A DNA stretch of 64,000 bases from Burhinus oedicnemus (taxonomy: Eukaryota; Chordata; Aves; Charadriiformes; Burhinidae): positions 503,172-567,171 of the forward strand of contig VFFE01006711.1 of NCBI GenBank assembly GCA_008921705.1, written 5' to 3'. The notes under the pieces were generated by a model. It did no database searches. It was given only the letters and a program-made list of their open reading frames with translations, and was not told the DNA's origin. The translations under genes and the position numbers were made by a program. This document shows positions 61,669-64,000 of the stretch, in pieces. The first letter of the stretch is position 1. Each line of letters starts with the position of its first letter.

Positions 61669-62387
61669 GGTGACTCATGCACAGCCGGAGGAACATGAAT
61701 GGGACTTTCAGCCACAAGATGGGGCTCTGCCTGCCCTGTTTTCCCATACACCTTATTTTGTGCTTTGCTTCCTCTCCTGCACGAAAAATCATTATTTCCT
61801 TGGTTATAATGTGTCTTTTTTTTTTCCTTCTTGTTTTGCTGTTCTGAAGCATATTTATTTTCCATGGCAAGAAAACAACTTTTCTGTCTCGCGCCCAAAC
61901 AGACACACAAAACTGACAAAGCCTCTAGGATCCCCTTGGCTGAGATAGATGAGCTGTACTTACAGAATTAAAGCAAAACCTTTATTGCGGAGGGAAACGA
62001 TGCTATAACCAAGCCATCTGTTTCATAGCCTCCTGAAACAGAGAGCATTGGTGCACGTTTCCTGTTTCTTATTATTTGAGTGTTTCACTCCTAACAAGCA
62101 GAGGGCCAGTGACCAGATTCTGATGTTTGGTGCTCACTGGAGAAGCAGGTACAAGCTGAAGCTAACAGAACTGTGTTGGACTTTTATCTGGCAGTGAATA
62201 GCAACTTCATTTCATAGCAAAGAAATTATCAGTACTGTGGTTGTGCCTAAAGGCTTTCATCGGATCTTCACAATGACTGGTAAAGACACGCATATAAAGG
62301 CAATTTGTTCAAGGAGGGTCAGTTGGCTGACAATTGGGGGCCACTTCTTTTGTATTGAGGGGATAGCTTTGAATAAGATTGCTGGTT

Positions 62388-62685
62388 TGTACCAACCCCT
62401 GAGGGACGCCACTTGTCACTGGTCATCACGTGGACATCGAGCTGTTGATCACAACTCTTTGAGTGCAGCCATCCTGCCAACTCCTTATCCACCAAGTGGT
62501 CCACCCATCAATTCCATGTCTCTCCAATTTAGAGACAAGGATGTCACGTGGGACAGCGTCGAATGCTTTGCACAAATCCAGGTAGATGATGTCAATTGCT
62601 CCTCCCTATCCACCAATGCTGTAAAGCCATCATAGAAGGCCACCGAATTTGTTAGGCAAAATTTTCCCTTAGGGAAGCCATGTCC
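62388..62685 (-). mobile_element. CR1-type reverse transcriptase fragment, inactivated
   Basis: On the minus strand this encodes the palm core of a non-LTR (CR1-type) reverse transcriptase. From 62685 downward the blocks are HGFPKGKFCLTNSVAFYD, then in a shifted frame [20 protein letters not shown] (motif A, with the first catalytic Asp in YLDLCKAFD), then [29 protein letters not shown], two adjacent stops (TGA TGA, at about 62422-62429), and PVTSGVPQG (motif B). Homology is lost just past PQG, so the catalytic ADD box (motif C) is missing. There is one frameshift at about 62605-62615, consistent with a lost base. The known family role is target-primed reverse transcription; this piece cannot do it. 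Unlike the other CR1 copies here it lacks the 3' end, so it is a remnant of a longer copy or was cut by a deletion. Confidence 0.88.
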
Positions 62686-64000
62686 TTGTAACTGCTTCCA
62701 AGCAGTAACAGAAAAAATGGTGATCATCAGCATGGCCCTTGGAGGATACCTCACCAAGCCATTCCTTTGAAAGTCTGGCAGCTGTGCCTGTTATGCCTTC
62801 CTATACATTATCAAATAATGCAACGTGGACGAGCTGGTTCTTTTCTTGATTTTGCCACTTGACTCCTGTGTGTCCTTTACATATCCCTTTGTTCATCCTA
62901 ATTGTAAAATAAAAATGGACATATTCATGAAGGCGGTTTAACTGACTTACAATCCTTTGGAATCATAGACCCTTGACAATTCTCTACATTTCTATTATGC
63001 ACAGTTACTGCTAAATTTTAACTATAGGAAAGTGACACAGTTTCTTTGAGCAGTTGTGAACCATTTAGAATGGTTTTGCAGAACACCAGCAGCCTGTGAA
63101 TCATTGGTCAACGCACGTTACCTTAACATAGAAAATAAAGGCCTCTGAATAAGCTCAAATCTCATTTGTTTGCTTCCTCATAATTTTTATTTCTGCTTCT
63201 TCTACTTTTAAATACTTCTACTTTTTCTCAGTGAGTACAGGATGCTGCTCACCTTTTAAAAATGCTGAAACACCAAAGGAAAAGTACTCACATCTTCCTA
63301 AATTTCACTAAAACAGCCCTCAGCACATTTAAAACTTGAAACCAAAACAAATTTTTTGGATCAAGTGCAGTCCACTGTGACCTGATGTTGCCTCCTCATG
63401 CAAGCTCATTGTAAACTTGTCAAGGCTATTCTAAATAAGTTAGATCTTTCTCCCCGCTTTTCCAGTTGAAAGATTGTCCAGATACTTTCTGCTTTGCTGA
63501 TACAGGAATCTTCTCATTTTTAAGTTAAAACTTCTTCATAGCCTTGAGAAGAGGGATTTCTTGTGCCATTCTTTGTAGAACAGGGTAAAGTAGAACGTCA
63601 GAGGCTTTCCTTCATTTGGATACATGTTTTTACTAAAGGGCTACAAAGTAGTGTAAAGCAATTAGTTAAGCAATAGGTCCAGGTGGTGAATGTGCACTTT
63701 TAGTGCTGGGACTGAATGCTGGTTAGAAATGATGAAAAATCCTCTCTGTAAAGACCGGACAAAACCCGTGAGCAATTGCCATCAACGTTTTTTAAAATTA
63801 GTGGTCAATTCTCAAGTCTTTATATGAATTAGCATAATACAAGAGTAAATGGAAAACATTTTCACTCTTACCTTAAAACACAGCTGTTACTAATTATGTT
63901 TCTTTCTACATTCACTGCGGTTTTTAGGGCAGATTGTAAAAGAGGCCTGTGATGCTGAGGAGAGCTGGGTACCAGGCTTCCTTCTGCTCTGCTCCTTGAG
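62686..64000. other. No gene seen
   Basis: AT-rich flank of the reverse-transcriptase remnant. A possible minus-strand donor AAG|GTAAGAG lies near 63872, with no coding exon beside it. Confidence 0.65.

Larger units (their letters stand above)
56142..62387. other. No gene seen
   Basis: Plain DNA. The 140-codon minus-strand frame at 56429-56851 contains a CVCVCMC low-complexity segment from a TG/CA run and no domain. ATGCAAAT occurs at 57930-57937. Two overlapping minus frames at 61557-61919 are unrecognised. Confidence 0.65.

Noticed and set aside
62237..62635. 132-codon plus-strand frame
   Set aside because: It is the antisense of the CR1 reverse-transcriptase remnant; the true homology is on the minus strand.

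Overview
This window looks like intergenic or deep intronic DNA from a bird. The base composition is AT-rich and every reading frame is broken often by stops. The recognisable interspersed repeats are mainly short, 5'-truncated CR1 non-LTR retrotransposon pieces with the typical avian 3' end (a 'ccttccaacc' core followed by 'attctgtgattctatgat'-type octamers), plus a few very old CORE-SINE/MIR remnants. Repeat density is low: about 1.5 kb of clear CR1/MIR sequence in 64 kb. Turtles and crocodilians also carry CR1, but the sparse, short copies fit a bird better. The order or species cannot be determined from this sequence.

No protein-coding gene, rRNA, tRNA, CRISPR array or operon-like layout could be supported. 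The longest open frames (up to 148 codons) are low-complexity or antisense products. The only frames with real protein homology are two dead CR1 fragments: the C-terminal end of CR1 ORF2 at about 43.4-43.7 kb (+), and a reverse-transcriptase core fragment at about 62.4-62.7 kb (-) carrying motif A and motif B but broken by a frameshift and two stops.

Layout. 0-11 kb: plain AT-rich DNA, an AT-rich hexamer/12-mer minisatellite near 1.25 kb, a G-run near 3.54 kb, a 25-bp tandem duplication near 5.74 kb. 11.4-12 kb: a candidate regulatory block with two dyads and homeodomain-type sites. 12-22 kb: plain DNA with simple repeats. 22-27 kb: a GC-richer patch with one well-formed candidate exon (22048-22172), candidate regulatory blocks near 22.4-22.8, 24.3-24.6 and 26.9-27.1 kb, and a MIR remnant at 24.04 kb. 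27-32 kb: two CR1 3'-tail stubs. 32.5-32.95 kb: the most structured non-repeat block, with a 10-bp homeodomain-like motif present three times. 33-43 kb: plain DNA, a second MIR remnant and poly-G/poly-T tracts. 43.4-56.1 kb: three longer CR1 copies, two of them closely related and inverted relative to each other. 56-64 kb: plain DNA, then the CR1 reverse-transcriptase fragment.

There is no set of genes here that work together. If the window has a function it is most likely regulatory: stretches rich in TAAT-core, GATA, E-box and MEF2-like sites resemble conserved non-coding elements. This is inference from motif content only and needs alignment to other amniotes. No new biological system was found that the sequence alone can support.
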